This document shows, in pieces, positions 44,729 to 53,212 of a stretch of 64,000 nucleotides of DNA. Source of the stretch: Bryobacterales bacterium (GTDB lineage Bacteria; Acidobacteriota; Terriglobia; Bryobacterales; UBA6623); assembly GCA_028819215.1 (NCBI GenBank), contig JAPPMG010000024.1, positions 1 through 64,000 on the forward strand, written 5' to 3'. The notes under the pieces are model-generated. The model saw nothing but the letters and a program-made list of their open reading frames with translations, was not told the DNA's origin and ran no database searches. Every line of letters begins with the position of its first letter. Within the stretch, counting starts at the first letter, position 1. Made by a program: the position numbers and the translations under genes.

Positions 44729-45799
44729 ATGCACTCCCGACCCAGCAAGGAAGAGCTGCTTTCCTCTCCGACCAAGCCGTTCGCCGTCGACGGCGCCGAC
44801 TCGGCATCCTCTCTGCTTGAGAAGATGGCCGACACCGCATTTCAAGGGCGCCAGCTTGGACAGGCCTTCGCGGCGTGGAAGGCGATGCTGGCCGATCCGG
44901 AATGCACCATCCTGATGGGCCTGTCTGGCGCCATGGTCCCAGCGGGCATGCGACGGCTCGTTAGGTTCATGATCGAGAACCGCTTGATCGACATCCTGAC
45001 CTCGACGGGAGCGAACTTCTTTCACGACATCCACGAGACCAAGGGCTTCCACCACTACCAAGGCTCGGCCGACATGGACGACGAGGCGCTTGGCGAGGTC
45101 ATGGTGGATCGCATGTACGACGTGCTGGCGGACGAAGTCCGCTTTCGCGAGCACGACCTGTGGATTGGCAGCTTCGCCGCCCGGCTAGACCAGTCGCGGC
45201 CATACACAACACGCGAGTTTCTCTACCTGTTGGGAAAAGAAGTCGGGCGCGACTGCCCAGAGGACGGCATCGTGACCGCGGCTACCAAGCACAACGTGCC
45301 CCTGTTCTGCCCCGCGATCGGCGATAGTTCGATCGGCATCGGTGTCGCCGAAAGCAGGCACCGCGGGGAGAACCGTCTGATGTTCGACATGATGGCGGAC
45401 GTGTTGGAGATCACCAACGCTGTCGCCGACTCCAAGGCGACCGGGGTAATCTACTTCGGCGGCGGAACGCCCAAGAATTACACCCAGCAGTCCGAAGTTG
45501 TCGCCATCCTGATGGACCGCGGCAAGGAGGGCCACCGTTACGGCATTCAAATCGTCACCGACGCGCCTCACTGGGGTGGCTTGTCCGGCTGCACGCTGGC
45601 CGAATCGCAGAGCTGGGGCAAGATCGCCAAGGGCGCGACGATGGTCGACTGCCATTGTGACTCGACCATCGCCATGCCATTGCTGGTGTCGGCCCTGGCC
45701 GAGCAGACCGAGCTGATCAAGAACCGCAGGCCACCTTCATTCGATATGGGACGGGTCCTCAAGATCCGCCTGCCGTCCGCGTCGGGAGACGGGCACTAG
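44729..45799 (+). CDS. Deoxyhypusine synthase-family protein
   Basis: 356 residues from ATG 44729. Deoxyhypusine synthase fold binding NAD and spermidine-like substrates: MLADPECTILMGLSGAMVPAGM, STGANFFHDIHETKGFHHYQ, CPAIGDSSIGIGVAES, YFGGGTPKNYTQQSE. The catalytic lysine of the family is kept in ESQSWGKIAKGATMVDCHCD. Bacteria do not normally hypusinate a translation factor; bacterial members are linked to homospermidine-type polyamine reactions instead. No eIF5A-like gene is visible here. Cytosolic. Its TAG shares a CTAG with the stop of the opposite gene. Confidence 0.88.
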   Translation: MHSRPSKEELLSSPTKPFAVDGADSASSLLEKMADTAFQGRQLGQAFAAWKAMLADPECTILMGLSGAMVPAGMRRLVRFMIENRLIDILTSTGANFFHDIHETKGFHHYQGSADMDDEALGEVMVDRMYDVLADEVRFREHDLWIGSFAARLDQSRPYTTREFLYLLGKEVGRDCPEDGIVTAATKHNVPLFCPAIGDSSIGIGVAESRHRGENRLMFDMMADVLEITNAVADSKATGVIYFGGGTPKNYTQQSEVVAILMDRGKEGHRYGIQIVTDAPHWGGLSGCTLAESQSWGKIAKGATMVDCHCDSTIAMPLLVSALAEQTELIKNRRPPSFDMGRVLKIRLPSASGDGH

Positions 45800-48700
45800 C
45801 GCAACTGGCTTAGAAATTCGACCAAGTCGACCAGTTCGTCGACGCTCACTTGCTCTTGGAGGTCATCCGGCATGGCGGAGACCGTCGAAGCCCTGCGCTC
45901 GACGATTTCGGCCTGCGCAAACTCCGCTACGATCCCTCCCTCCATCCGCAGCGTGACAGTCTGGTCGGTCTCGCTGACCACGAAGCCCGAGACCTCGTCA
46001 TTCCGCGCCAGCGAAAGATGCACCAAGTCATAACTGGGCGAGACGCTGGCACTCGGATCCAGGATCGCCTCGTAGAGTCCCGCCTTCGGCAGCTTGTCAC
46101 CGATCTTCGACAGTTCTGGCCCGAAGTCTGTGCCGACACCGTCAACGATGTGGCAGTCGCTGCAAGTAGCTGCTTCGAACACGGCCGCGCCCTTGCCAGG
46201 ATCTCCCGTCAACACGAGCAAGTCGGTCATCTGCGGCAGAGGCTCGCTGTCCCGGAGCGGCGGAACCGGGAACAGCGCGGCGGCCTGCTCGCGCAGCCGC
46301 ACGTGCATCGAACGCGTGAACGCAGCCCCGGCGACCTCTGCCAGTTCCGCCGGGAAGTCGCCGTCTCGCGCCAAGTCCACCAAGGCCTGGGCGCCCTCGC
46401 CGGTGCCGGCCAAGGATCTGACCGCACGGTCGCGTGCCACTGGCGCCAAGCGCTCGTCCAACAGCATGCTCGCCAGCAAGGGCACGCTCGCAGAAGATCT
46501 CGTGTTGCCGACCGCCTCGACTGCGGCCGCGGCTAATTCGGGCTGGCTGACGACGAATTCCCGAATCACGTCCTGCGCTCCGGCCACCAGCAGCGTCTGC
46601 GCCGAAGCAATGCCGACGGGATTGTCCACGTTGCGGGCAGCAACCTCAACCAGCGACGGATAGTGTCCGGACAGCTCGTAGCGCTGCACAAGCCGCGCGA
46701 ACTGCGCAGTCCCTCGACCGCGGCCAAGCAGGCCGTCGATTGCCCGGCGGATGCCGGGATCTCCGCGCAGGTCGAGTTCGGGCAGGCGCAGCAGCGCTTC
46801 AGCCGCAACGAAAAATGGTCGCGGCTTGCCATTGCTAGCGAGCCCGAAGGCCAACTGGCGCAAGGCTTTCCCCTTAGCGTCGCTATCTGGCTGGAAATCG
46901 AACGCTCGCAAGAACCGCGCCGCCTCGTCACTTCCGATCTCCGGCGATCCGAGAATCGTCGCTAGGTAGCTAGGGGTGATGGATGCCCGCGACCTCCACA
47001 CGATGTCCCGGCCAGCCGCGGTGTTCCAGTCCCCGCCCACCTGCGCTAGCCAAGCGCCCAAGTGCGAATCCCAATTCCCGGCGGCGCCAATCCCGAGCGC
47101 CTCCAAGTACCACCGGTCGCCTGCCACGTGCTGGCTCGCTAGGCGTGCCCAGAGCGCCGGCGCCGCTCGGGACGTGTTGCCGCGCAGGGCGACCGCGCAC
47201 TCCCGCCTTACGTGGGCGGACGGGTCGACCGCGAGCCGCTCCAAGATAGGGATCAGGCCGACCCCGGCTCGGCGGGCGGCACGCAGCCCGACGATGCGAA
47301 TGTCTTCATCAGGGTCGGCGAGCGCCTCATCGAGGTAGTCCCGTCCGCGCTCCTCGCTACGGGCCAGCAGCCACAGCGCCCTGGCGCGCTGCCGGATCTC
47401 CGCGCCATCGCGCCACAGCCGCGCCAAGGCATCCTCAGCATCCGGCCCTCCGCCGTCAAGAGCGTGCCAAGCCAAGAATCTCGCGTCAGGATTGGGGCTC
47501 TGTAGAGCCTCGATAGCCCCGTCCACAGAGGCAACATCGTGGGTTGGCGGCCGGTACGCATGCGCTCTCGGCGCGATGCGGAAAATGCGCCCGCGCGTAG
47601 AGTCTTGCTGGCGGTTCCAGCCAATTACCGGGTCATACCAGTCGCTGACGAACAGCGATCCGTCGGGGGCTACAGCAACATCGACCGGCCGCACCCACTT
47701 ATCGCGCGCCCCCTTGAGCAGGTCCACCATCCGCGCCGTATAGCCTGCCCCGCTCTTGGCCGCAAGGATGCCGCGCAACACCCCGGGGCCTGCATCGGTG
47801 GCCAGCACTTGGTCCCAGAACTCGCTCGGCAGCAGACGCCCTTCGTAGGCGGCCACTCCCGTAGGAGAACCGGCACCTGTAATCAACAGGTCCGGCACGA
47901 CGCCGGGATCGTTCTGGTGCCAGTGCCGCTTCGCGATGTCCTCGTGGCGGCCGGTCCGCTCGGCCTGGTTCCCCGCGCCCGTCAGCTCGTCCCGGTAGCC
48001 ATAGTTGCCGTACTCAAGGATGTAGTTGATCCGGCAGGCGTAGTTGCCGTCGTTGTCGTTGTCGGACTGCCACAGCCCGCCTAGCGAGTCCACCGCCACC
48101 TCGTAGTTGTTGCGAAAGTTGTGCCCCAGTACCTCGGTGGCCCTGCCGTCAAGATCGGAGCGGAACACCATGCCGCCTTGGTACGGGCTCGCGACCCCGA
48201 TCAGGGCCTCCGCGAAGTCAGGCCGCGAACTGGCAGGCCTGTCGCGGAGGCTGCGCTCGTAGTTGCGGTCCAAGATCGGATTGCCGGCACTGTCCATGAC
48301 CAGGCGCCCATCTTTGTCGTGGACGTGGCGGCCTCCGTTGCCCATGTTCCAGTAGAATTTCCCGTCCGGCCCGAACGACAGCGAGTGGGTGGAGTGGTCG
48401 TTCTGGGGAGCGCCAGAGTTGGTGAAGAGGTACTCCTTCTTGTCGGGCACGTCATCGCCGTCCTCATCGGTGAAGACCACCACGTTGGGAGCGGCTGTCA
48501 CGATCACCTGATTGCCGAGCACGGCGATCCCCAGCGCGGCATCCACATCCCGGCCTTGGTAGTAGACCTTGGAGGTATCGGCGACTCCGTCGCCATCTGT
48601 GTCTTCAAGGATCAGGATGCGATCCCCCTCGGGGCGCATGTCGTTCCTGCCGTGCTCGCGGTAATTGACGACGTCGCAAGCCCAGATCCGGCCGCGATGA

Positions 48701-48897
48701 TCGACATCAATGTTGGTCGGGTTCGACAGGATCGGCTCGGAAGCGAACAGCGTCGCCTCAAGGCCGGGATAGAGATCGAGGCCTCCGACCGCCTCGCCAG
48801 CGCTTCGGCGGCCCGCGCCATCCGAGCCGCAGCCTGTCCAGGCGAGGACAAAGACCAGCGCCAAGAGCGCAGGATGCCGGCAATGACTTCGGCTCAT
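45796..48897 (-). CDS. PVC-type haem-binding dehydrogenase lipoprotein with HEAT repeats and cytochrome c domain
   Basis: 1033 residues from ATG 48897. The leader SRSHCRHPALLALVFVLAWTGCG is a lipoprotein signal. The N-terminal half is a six-bladed propeller of the membrane-bound dehydrogenase type (LATLFASEPILSNPTNIDVD-like region, DGDGVADTSKVYYQG, GMVFRSDLDGRATEVLGHNFRNNYEVAVDS, VDVAVAPDGSLFVSDWYDP). Residues about 480-850 are HEAT-like helical repeats. The C-terminus has one c-type haem site CSDCH in AATCSDCHIVDGVGTDFGPEL. Such proteins oxidise sugars or alcohols and pass electrons to a cytochrome. It is last in a minus-strand group with a thioredoxin-fusion gene, a UGSC gene and a DHDPS-family gene. 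Confidence 0.85.
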   Translation of the reverse strand: MSRSHCRHPALLALVFVLAWTGCGSDGAGRRSAGEAVGGLDLYPGLEATLFASEPILSNPTNIDVDHRGRIWACDVVNYREHGRNDMRPEGDRILILEDTDGDGVADTSKVYYQGRDVDAALGIAVLGNQVIVTAAPNVVVFTDEDGDDVPDKKEYLFTNSGAPQNDHSTHSLSFGPDGKFYWNMGNGGRHVHDKDGRLVMDSAGNPILDRNYERSLRDRPASSRPDFAEALIGVASPYQGGMVFRSDLDGRATEVLGHNFRNNYEVAVDSLGGLWQSDNDNDGNYACRINYILEYGNYGYRDELTGAGNQAERTGRHEDIAKRHWHQNDPGVVPDLLITGAGSPTGVAAYEGRLLPSEFWDQVLATDAGPGVLRGILAAKSGAGYTARMVDLLKGARDKWVRPVDVAVAPDGSLFVSDWYDPVIGWNRQQDSTRGRIFRIAPRAHAYRPPTHDVASVDGAIEALQSPNPDARFLAWHALDGGGPDAEDALARLWRDGAEIRQRARALWLLARSEERGRDYLDEALADPDEDIRIVGLRAARRAGVGLIPILERLAVDPSAHVRRECAVALRGNTSRAAPALWARLASQHVAGDRWYLEALGIGAAGNWDSHLGAWLAQVGGDWNTAAGRDIVWRSRASITPSYLATILGSPEIGSDEAARFLRAFDFQPDSDAKGKALRQLAFGLASNGKPRPFFVAAEALLRLPELDLRGDPGIRRAIDGLLGRGRGTAQFARLVQRYELSGHYPSLVEVAARNVDNPVGIASAQTLLVAGAQDVIREFVVSQPELAAAAVEAVGNTRSSASVPLLASMLLDERLAPVARDRAVRSLAGTGEGAQALVDLARDGDFPAELAEVAGAAFTRSMHVRLREQAAALFPVPPLRDSEPLPQMTDLLVLTGDPGKGAAVFEAATCSDCHIVDGVGTDFGPELSKIGDKLPKAGLYEAILDPSASVSPSYDLVHLSLARNDEVSGFVVSETDQTVTLRMEGGIVAEFAQAEIVERRASTVSAMPDDLQEQVSVDELVDLVEFLSQLR

Positions 48898-49006
48898 GGT
48901 CGATTCGCCCAACAAGCCGCGACTGCGATCGCTACCTTGCAGCGGGCTGACGAAGAATACCAAAGCCTGTTGGCCCGCACGAGCATATCGGCAAGGCCCA
49001 CCAACG

Positions 49007-50074
49007 TCATCCGAGCCATTCGGCGAGGTGTTCGGCCACGAAGTCATCGTCGACGAGATGCGGATAGGCGGCGCAGACCCGGTCAATCTCCGCACTCTGG
49101 CCGGGCGAGAGCCGCTCCCCCTCGTTTAGGCACCAATTTCCGGCCAGCAGCCCCTGTCTCCGCAGCACCTCATGAATGCCGGCTATGCATCCGGAGAACC
49201 CGTTGCGTGTGTCGAACAGGGCAGAGTTCGCGTCCGTAACCTCCGCGTTGAGGCGGAGCAGCGCGTTAGGGACGAGTCCAGAATCTGCCCCCATGGACTC
49301 CCGGCACTGCCGCCAGTAATCACAAGCCGTCTTGGTCCACACAGCCCAGTGGCCAAGCAGGCCGCCCACGAACGCGGCGGACGCACCTCCGCTCGCATAG
49401 CTGGTCAGCAGATCGCCGATGATGTTGTCGTCATTGCCCGTATACAGCGCGATTTCGTCAGAACGCCCTGAATCGCAAACCGCTCGCAGCACCTCCAGCG
49501 TGCAATACCGATCGAATGGGGCCACCTTGATGGCCACCAAACCTTCGATCTCGCACATGTCGCGCCAGAACTCGCACGGCAGCGGAATGCCACCGACAGC
49601 GGGCTGCAGGTAGAAGCCCATGATCGGCATCACGCCAGCCACTGCCCGGGCGTGGGACAGCAGCTCGGCGTGGCTGGCTGTGCAAAGGCCCGCGAAGCCC
49701 AGTAATCCGACGTCGTAGCCGAGGTCCACAGCGAGACCCGCTTCGCTCACCGCTTGCGAGGTCGGGCCGAGGATTCCGGCGATGCGGATCGCGGCTCCGG
49801 ACTCGTGCTCCGCACGCTCTCTCGTTGCTTCGGCGGCCAACTCGAGTACCGGGCGATACAATCCCACCGTCGGCTCGTGAATCGCAAACTGGGTGGTGTG
49901 GACGCCGACCGCCACTCCGCCCGCCCCGGCCGCTAGGTAATAGCGAGTCAGGGCCTTTTGGCGGCGTTCGTCCAAGCGGCGCCGGGAATCCAGTGCCAGC
50001 GGATGCGCAGGAATCACCGCTCCGGCGCGCAGCCGAGAGACCACCGAATCCTCCGCATCCGGGAGAGCGGACAT
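49007..50074 (-). CDS. DHDPS-family lyase (third in window)
   Basis: 355 residues, longer than typical DapA (about 300). TIM-barrel segments: VIPAHPLALDSRRRLDERRQ, GGVAVGVHTTQFAIHE, GFYLQPAVGG, and the Schiff-base lysine in GLVAIKVAPFDRY. The usual GTGE motif is replaced by GVHTTQF, so activity may differ. The C-terminal 100 residues (SGLVPNALLRLNAEVTDANS) form an extra helical part. No signal peptide. It lies 34 bp after the UGSC selenoprotein gene, and the two are probably cotranscribed. Confidence 0.78.
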   Translation of the reverse strand: MSALPDAEDSVVSRLRAGAVIPAHPLALDSRRRLDERRQKALTRYYLAAGAGGVAVGVHTTQFAIHEPTVGLYRPVLELAAEATRERAEHESGAAIRIAGILGPTSQAVSEAGLAVDLGYDVGLLGFAGLCTASHAELLSHARAVAGVMPIMGFYLQPAVGGIPLPCEFWRDMCEIEGLVAIKVAPFDRYCTLEVLRAVCDSGRSDEIALYTGNDDNIIGDLLTSYASGGASAAFVGGLLGHWAVWTKTACDYWRQCRESMGADSGLVPNALLRLNAEVTDANSALFDTRNGFSGCIAGIHEVLRRQGLLAGNWCLNEGERLSPGQSAEIDRVCAAYPHLVDDDFVAEHLAEWLG

Positions 50075-50108
50075 GGCCAGATCCGAGTCCCGAGACGTAT
50101 CTAGCCGA

Positions 50109-50654
50109 CTACGAGTCGGCAGCGACCTCGCCCGTCAAGCGGCCAACGATTGCGGCCAGCACCGCAGACGCGCGCTCTTCGATCTCTTCGGGCAGCTGGT
50201 CTTGGATTGGGTGCGGCACGTAGACCGCGTCCAAGTCCGCCCGGCCCAACGCCGAGGCTTGCGCCCGTGCCGCCGACCGGAATACGTCGGTGGCTATCGG
50301 CACTGTGGGGATGCCCGAGTTTTCGAGTCGAACCGAGTCGTGCAAACTGCACGTCGTGCAGGACCCTCAATCGGCTAGGGCCTCGATCACCGCCTGCGGC
50401 TGAGCCTTGCGGATATCCGTAAGCACCGCCTCGGGAGCTGGTTTCGCGAACGTAGGCTTGCGAAAGCGCAACACCTCCGACACCCCGTAGCGCTCCCTGA
50501 GCAAGGCATCGACGCGATCGAGGAAGACCTCTCCCCCGCCCTTGCTGATATCCAGAAGCGCGATTCGCGCACCTCCAACGGATGCAAGCCTCGGAGGCGC
50601 CGAGCCTTCCGGCAAGGGCCGTTCGTCAAGCGGACTCACGACTGTGAGCGACAT
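50109..50654 (-). CDS. UGSC-family selenoprotein (in-frame TGA read as selenocysteine)
   Basis: 181 residues if TGA at 50367-50369 is read as Sec96. Start ATG 50654 follows a GGAGG Shine-Dalgarno. Before the TGA: LASVGGARIALLDISKGGGE, then ...AVIEALAD. After it, the same frame continues GSCTTCSLHDSVRLENSG, IPTVPIATDVFRSAARAQA, DAVYVPHPIQDQLPEEI to a stop at 50109. The motif Ala-Asp-U-Gly-Ser-Cys is the hallmark of the UGSC family known from marine metagenome selenoproteomes. A SECIS-like hairpin starts 13 nt after the TGA. Stopping at the TGA would leave 95 residues and lose the conserved half. Function is unproven; a redox role with the upstream thioredoxin-fusion protein is inferred. Selenocysteine insertion genes are not in the window. 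Confidence 0.88.
50339..50353 (-). promoter_or_regulatory. Candidate bacterial SECIS element
   Basis: On the mRNA: stem CGUGCA, loop GUU, stem UGCACG, starting 13 nt after the UGA with the loop 19 nt after it. Bacterial SECIS elements bound by SelB have an apical-loop GU at about this distance. A second hairpin (CUGCAC-GAC-GUGCAG, 50347-50361) overlaps it and cannot form at the same time. Confidence 0.6.
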
Positions 50655-50741
50655 ACTGTTGTGCCTCCGGCGCTGAGCGCCTCAAACAGAGTAGCAACCC
50701 CCAAGCGCGCCGCCAAGGACCTGAATCTGGCAGCAGCGGGC

Positions 50742-52316
50742 TCAAGCGAACTGGTAGCTGACCATCTGGCTGCCGCGCGGTCCGGTGGCCCACGACCCCA
50801 GCACGGCTGAGAACTTCCCTGCGGGCCCGCCAGCCACCATCACGCGAACCGACTCGGGCCGCCGGAACTTCCGGTAGCACCGCACGCCCCGGATCACGCA
50901 CTCGTCATAGAAGCCGGCTTCGTGCGTGCCCTCTCCGCCGTCTCCGTCGTATTCGCTCACCGGCACGCCGGTGTTCTCGAACAGGAACTCCACGACATCG
51001 CGCTTCGTAAAGCCGCCGCGACCCAACGTCGCCGCATGCTCGGGGCCGATCACAACGACCGCCTCCGACCGCTTGCAGACGCGATAAGACCACAGGTTCG
51101 CGAGCACTGGGCAGATGGCGCGCAGCAGCACCCTAGGCTCGCGCGCCTTGTGCTCGCTCACCGGGCGCGGCGGCTCGGCGCAGAAGAACGTGACGGCATT
51201 GCGACCCGCGTCGATTCCGAAGTCTTCGGACAGCGGCCCCCACGGGCTCGCCTCCTCGTTCTCGCCGATCACGAAGCTGAACCGGCCCGGGTTCCCCATC
51301 GTCGACATATCGATCCGGCCGGGAGCCGCGCCACCGAGGTTGCGCAGGATCAGCTGCAATGCCCGGCCGATCGTGGAGTTGGCGCGCGCCGCATTCGAGA
51401 ACACGTTGCTGCCGCAAGCGAATCCGAGTTCCAGGCGGACCGGACCGTTCACGATGGCTAGGGGGGCGGCGAAGTGAGTGGTGCCCTGCACTCCGTGGAT
51501 GTCGAGGCGCTCGTCGCACAGAGCGCGGACCGCGGGGACGAGCACCCGCATATATTCGGGCCGGCAGCCCGCCATGACAGCATTCGCCGCGATCTTCTCC
51601 ACGCTGGCCGCGCCAAAGTTCGGCGGGACGTGGGCGACCACCTCGTCCGGGGACAACCCGCTCTCTGCCAGCATGCGCTCAACTCGCTCCACTGTCGGCG
51701 GCACTACCGGCAGAGGGTCGGCATAGCCGCTCTCGTAGCACCATTCCTCGGCATCGGCCTCGGTGGGCAGGTCGATTCTCGAAGCCCGGCCTGCCCGGCG
51801 GGAATACAGATCGGGAATGTCGGCAGCGGCCGTATCCGACTCCGGCTCCAGATGGCGCGAAACGCATCCCGGCTGGAAATCCGGGTTGCCGTCACCGGGC
51901 CGGGCCAGCTCGGGATCCGGCACCTCCAGCAGCTTTGCCAGCTTCCCGCCGAGGCGGTTCAGGTCGGCTTTGTCGAAGCCCTGCGAACTGGCCAGAACCC
52001 GGCCCGCCTGGTCCAGCAGGAACAGCGCCGGAACCGCCTCCAAGCCGAATCCGGCACTAGCCGTCAAGTCTCGATCGAAGCGCAGCGGCAGATCCGCACC
52101 CAGCGAGCGCATCAACTTCTCGGTTGACGCACGCTCGTTTTGAGAGACGGCCAGCACGTGGTCGCCAGACCCAATGCTGCGGGCGAGGTTGTCCAAGTAG
52201 CGAAGCGCCAAGTGGCACGCCGGGCAGTCGGCCTTGAAGAAGGCGAGCAGGGAGGGGCCGGACGGTGGCTGGCCCGGCACTGGAGGCGCAACAACGCCGT
52301 TGGCGAGCATGGGCAT
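50742..52316 (-). CDS. Thioredoxin-like CPAC domain fused to a large unknown domain
   Basis: 524 residues. The first 150 are a TlpA/thioredoxin-like fold with the redox motif C31-P-A-C34 in AFFKADCPACHLALRYL, and cis-proline-type region GLEAVPALFLLDQAGRVL. A linker leads to a domain (about 175-524) I cannot name: EEWCYESGYADPLPVVPPTV, FGAASVEKIAANAVMAGCRP, LGFACGSNVFSNAARANST, MGNPGRFSFVIGENEEASPW, CYRKFRRPESVRVMVAGGPAG. It has several cysteines. No signal peptide. It is 87 bp upstream of the UGSC selenoprotein gene and probably in the same transcript, so it likely supplies or receives electrons for it. Confidence 0.75.
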   Translation of the reverse strand: MPMLANGVVAPPVPGQPPSGPSLLAFFKADCPACHLALRYLDNLARSIGSGDHVLAVSQNERASTEKLMRSLGADLPLRFDRDLTASAGFGLEAVPALFLLDQAGRVLASSQGFDKADLNRLGGKLAKLLEVPDPELARPGDGNPDFQPGCVSRHLEPESDTAAADIPDLYSRRAGRASRIDLPTEADAEEWCYESGYADPLPVVPPTVERVERMLAESGLSPDEVVAHVPPNFGAASVEKIAANAVMAGCRPEYMRVLVPAVRALCDERLDIHGVQGTTHFAAPLAIVNGPVRLELGFACGSNVFSNAARANSTIGRALQLILRNLGGAAPGRIDMSTMGNPGRFSFVIGENEEASPWGPLSEDFGIDAGRNAVTFFCAEPPRPVSEHKAREPRVLLRAICPVLANLWSYRVCKRSEAVVVIGPEHAATLGRGGFTKRDVVEFLFENTGVPVSEYDGDGGEGTHEAGFYDECVIRGVRCYRKFRRPESVRVMVAGGPAGKFSAVLGSWATGPRGSQMVSYQFA

Positions 52317-52481
52317 GATTCTGGGCGCGGAGCATCGACCGCGCCTGCGAGCCCCATCCTACAAGAAGCGCCCCTGCCCGTCTCAAATCGGCCTCATAGC
52401 GCAGGCCTGGACAATTCCCGGAAACGGGTTGGGAGATCAAAACTCCCAAAAAACGTGCGGAGGGTACGCGGGCGTCTCGAT

Positions 52482-52490
52482 TGCTACACT
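52482..52490 (+). promoter_or_regulatory. Extended -10 TGC-TACACT for purQ
   Basis: TGCTACACT 35 nt before the purQ ATG, within the 209-bp divergent gap. No clear -35. Confidence 0.35.
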
Positions 52491-52525
52491 AGCTATGTAA
52501 GCGAGGCGTTGCTCTCCCGCCCGCA

Positions 52526-53212
52526 ATGAAGTTCGGCGTCATCATTTTTCCGGGCTCGAACTGTGATCACGACGCGCTCTACGCGCTAACGCACAACCTC
52601 GGCCAGCAAGCGGCGGAGATCTGGCACGAGTCCGAAGAGCTGGGTGACGTGGATGCAGTCTTCGTGCCCGGCGGATTCTCCTACGGCGACTACCTGCGTT
52701 GCGGCGCAATCGCCCGGTTTTCGCCGGTCATCCGCTCCTTGCGGCGCTTTGCGGATTCCGGCGGGCTGGTGATCGGGGTGTGCAACGGCTTTCAGATCTT
52801 GTGTGAGGCGGGCCTGCTGGACGGCGCCCTGATCCGCAATCAAGACCTGCGTTTCGTGTGCCGGACGGTCGACCTAGTCCCGGGCACTCTGGACTCGGCC
52901 TTCACCTCGGCGTGCCAGCCCGACAGGCCGCTAAGGATCCCAATCGCCCACGGCGAGGGCTGCTTCTTCGCCGACAAGGCCACTTTGGACCGGATCGAAG
53001 CCGAGGATCGCGTCGCCTTCCGATACTCAGGAAACAATCCCAACGGGTCGAGCCGAGACATCGCCGGCGTGCTGAGCGAGGGACGCAACGTGCTCGGCAT
53101 GATGCCGCACCCCGAACGCGCCTGCGACAGCGCCGTGGGCTCCACGGATGGAACCGCAGTCTTTCGGTCCATGATTGCCGCGGCCGGGAAAAGCCTTCGC
53201 CATGCAGGCTGA
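52526..53212 (+). CDS. purQ: Phosphoribosylformylglycinamidine synthase, glutaminase subunit
   Basis: 228 residues. Glutamine amidotransferase class I that supplies ammonia to PurL for the fourth step of purine synthesis. Triad: cysteine in [13 protein letters not shown], histidine and glutamate in [10 protein letters not shown]. The N-terminus [15 protein letters not shown] and [17 protein letters not shown] are typical. Cytosolic; works as a complex with PurL and PurS, and no purS was seen next to it. It overlaps purL by 11 nt, in a three-gene purQLF operon. Confidence 0.96.
   Translation: MKFGVIIFPGSNCDHDALYALTHNLGQQAAEIWHESEELGDVDAVFVPGGFSYGDYLRCGAIARFSPVIRSLRRFADSGGLVIGVCNGFQILCEAGLLDGALIRNQDLRFVCRTVDLVPGTLDSAFTSACQPDRPLRIPIAHGEGCFFADKATLDRIEAEDRVAFRYSGNNPNGSSRDIAGVLSEGRNVLGMMPHPERACDSAVGSTDGTAVFRSMIAAAGKSLRHAG

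Noticed and set aside
50367..50654. A 95-residue protein ending at the TGA
   Set aside because: The same frame continues after the TGA with family-like sequence and a SECIS-like hairpin; a real stop would discard the conserved half.
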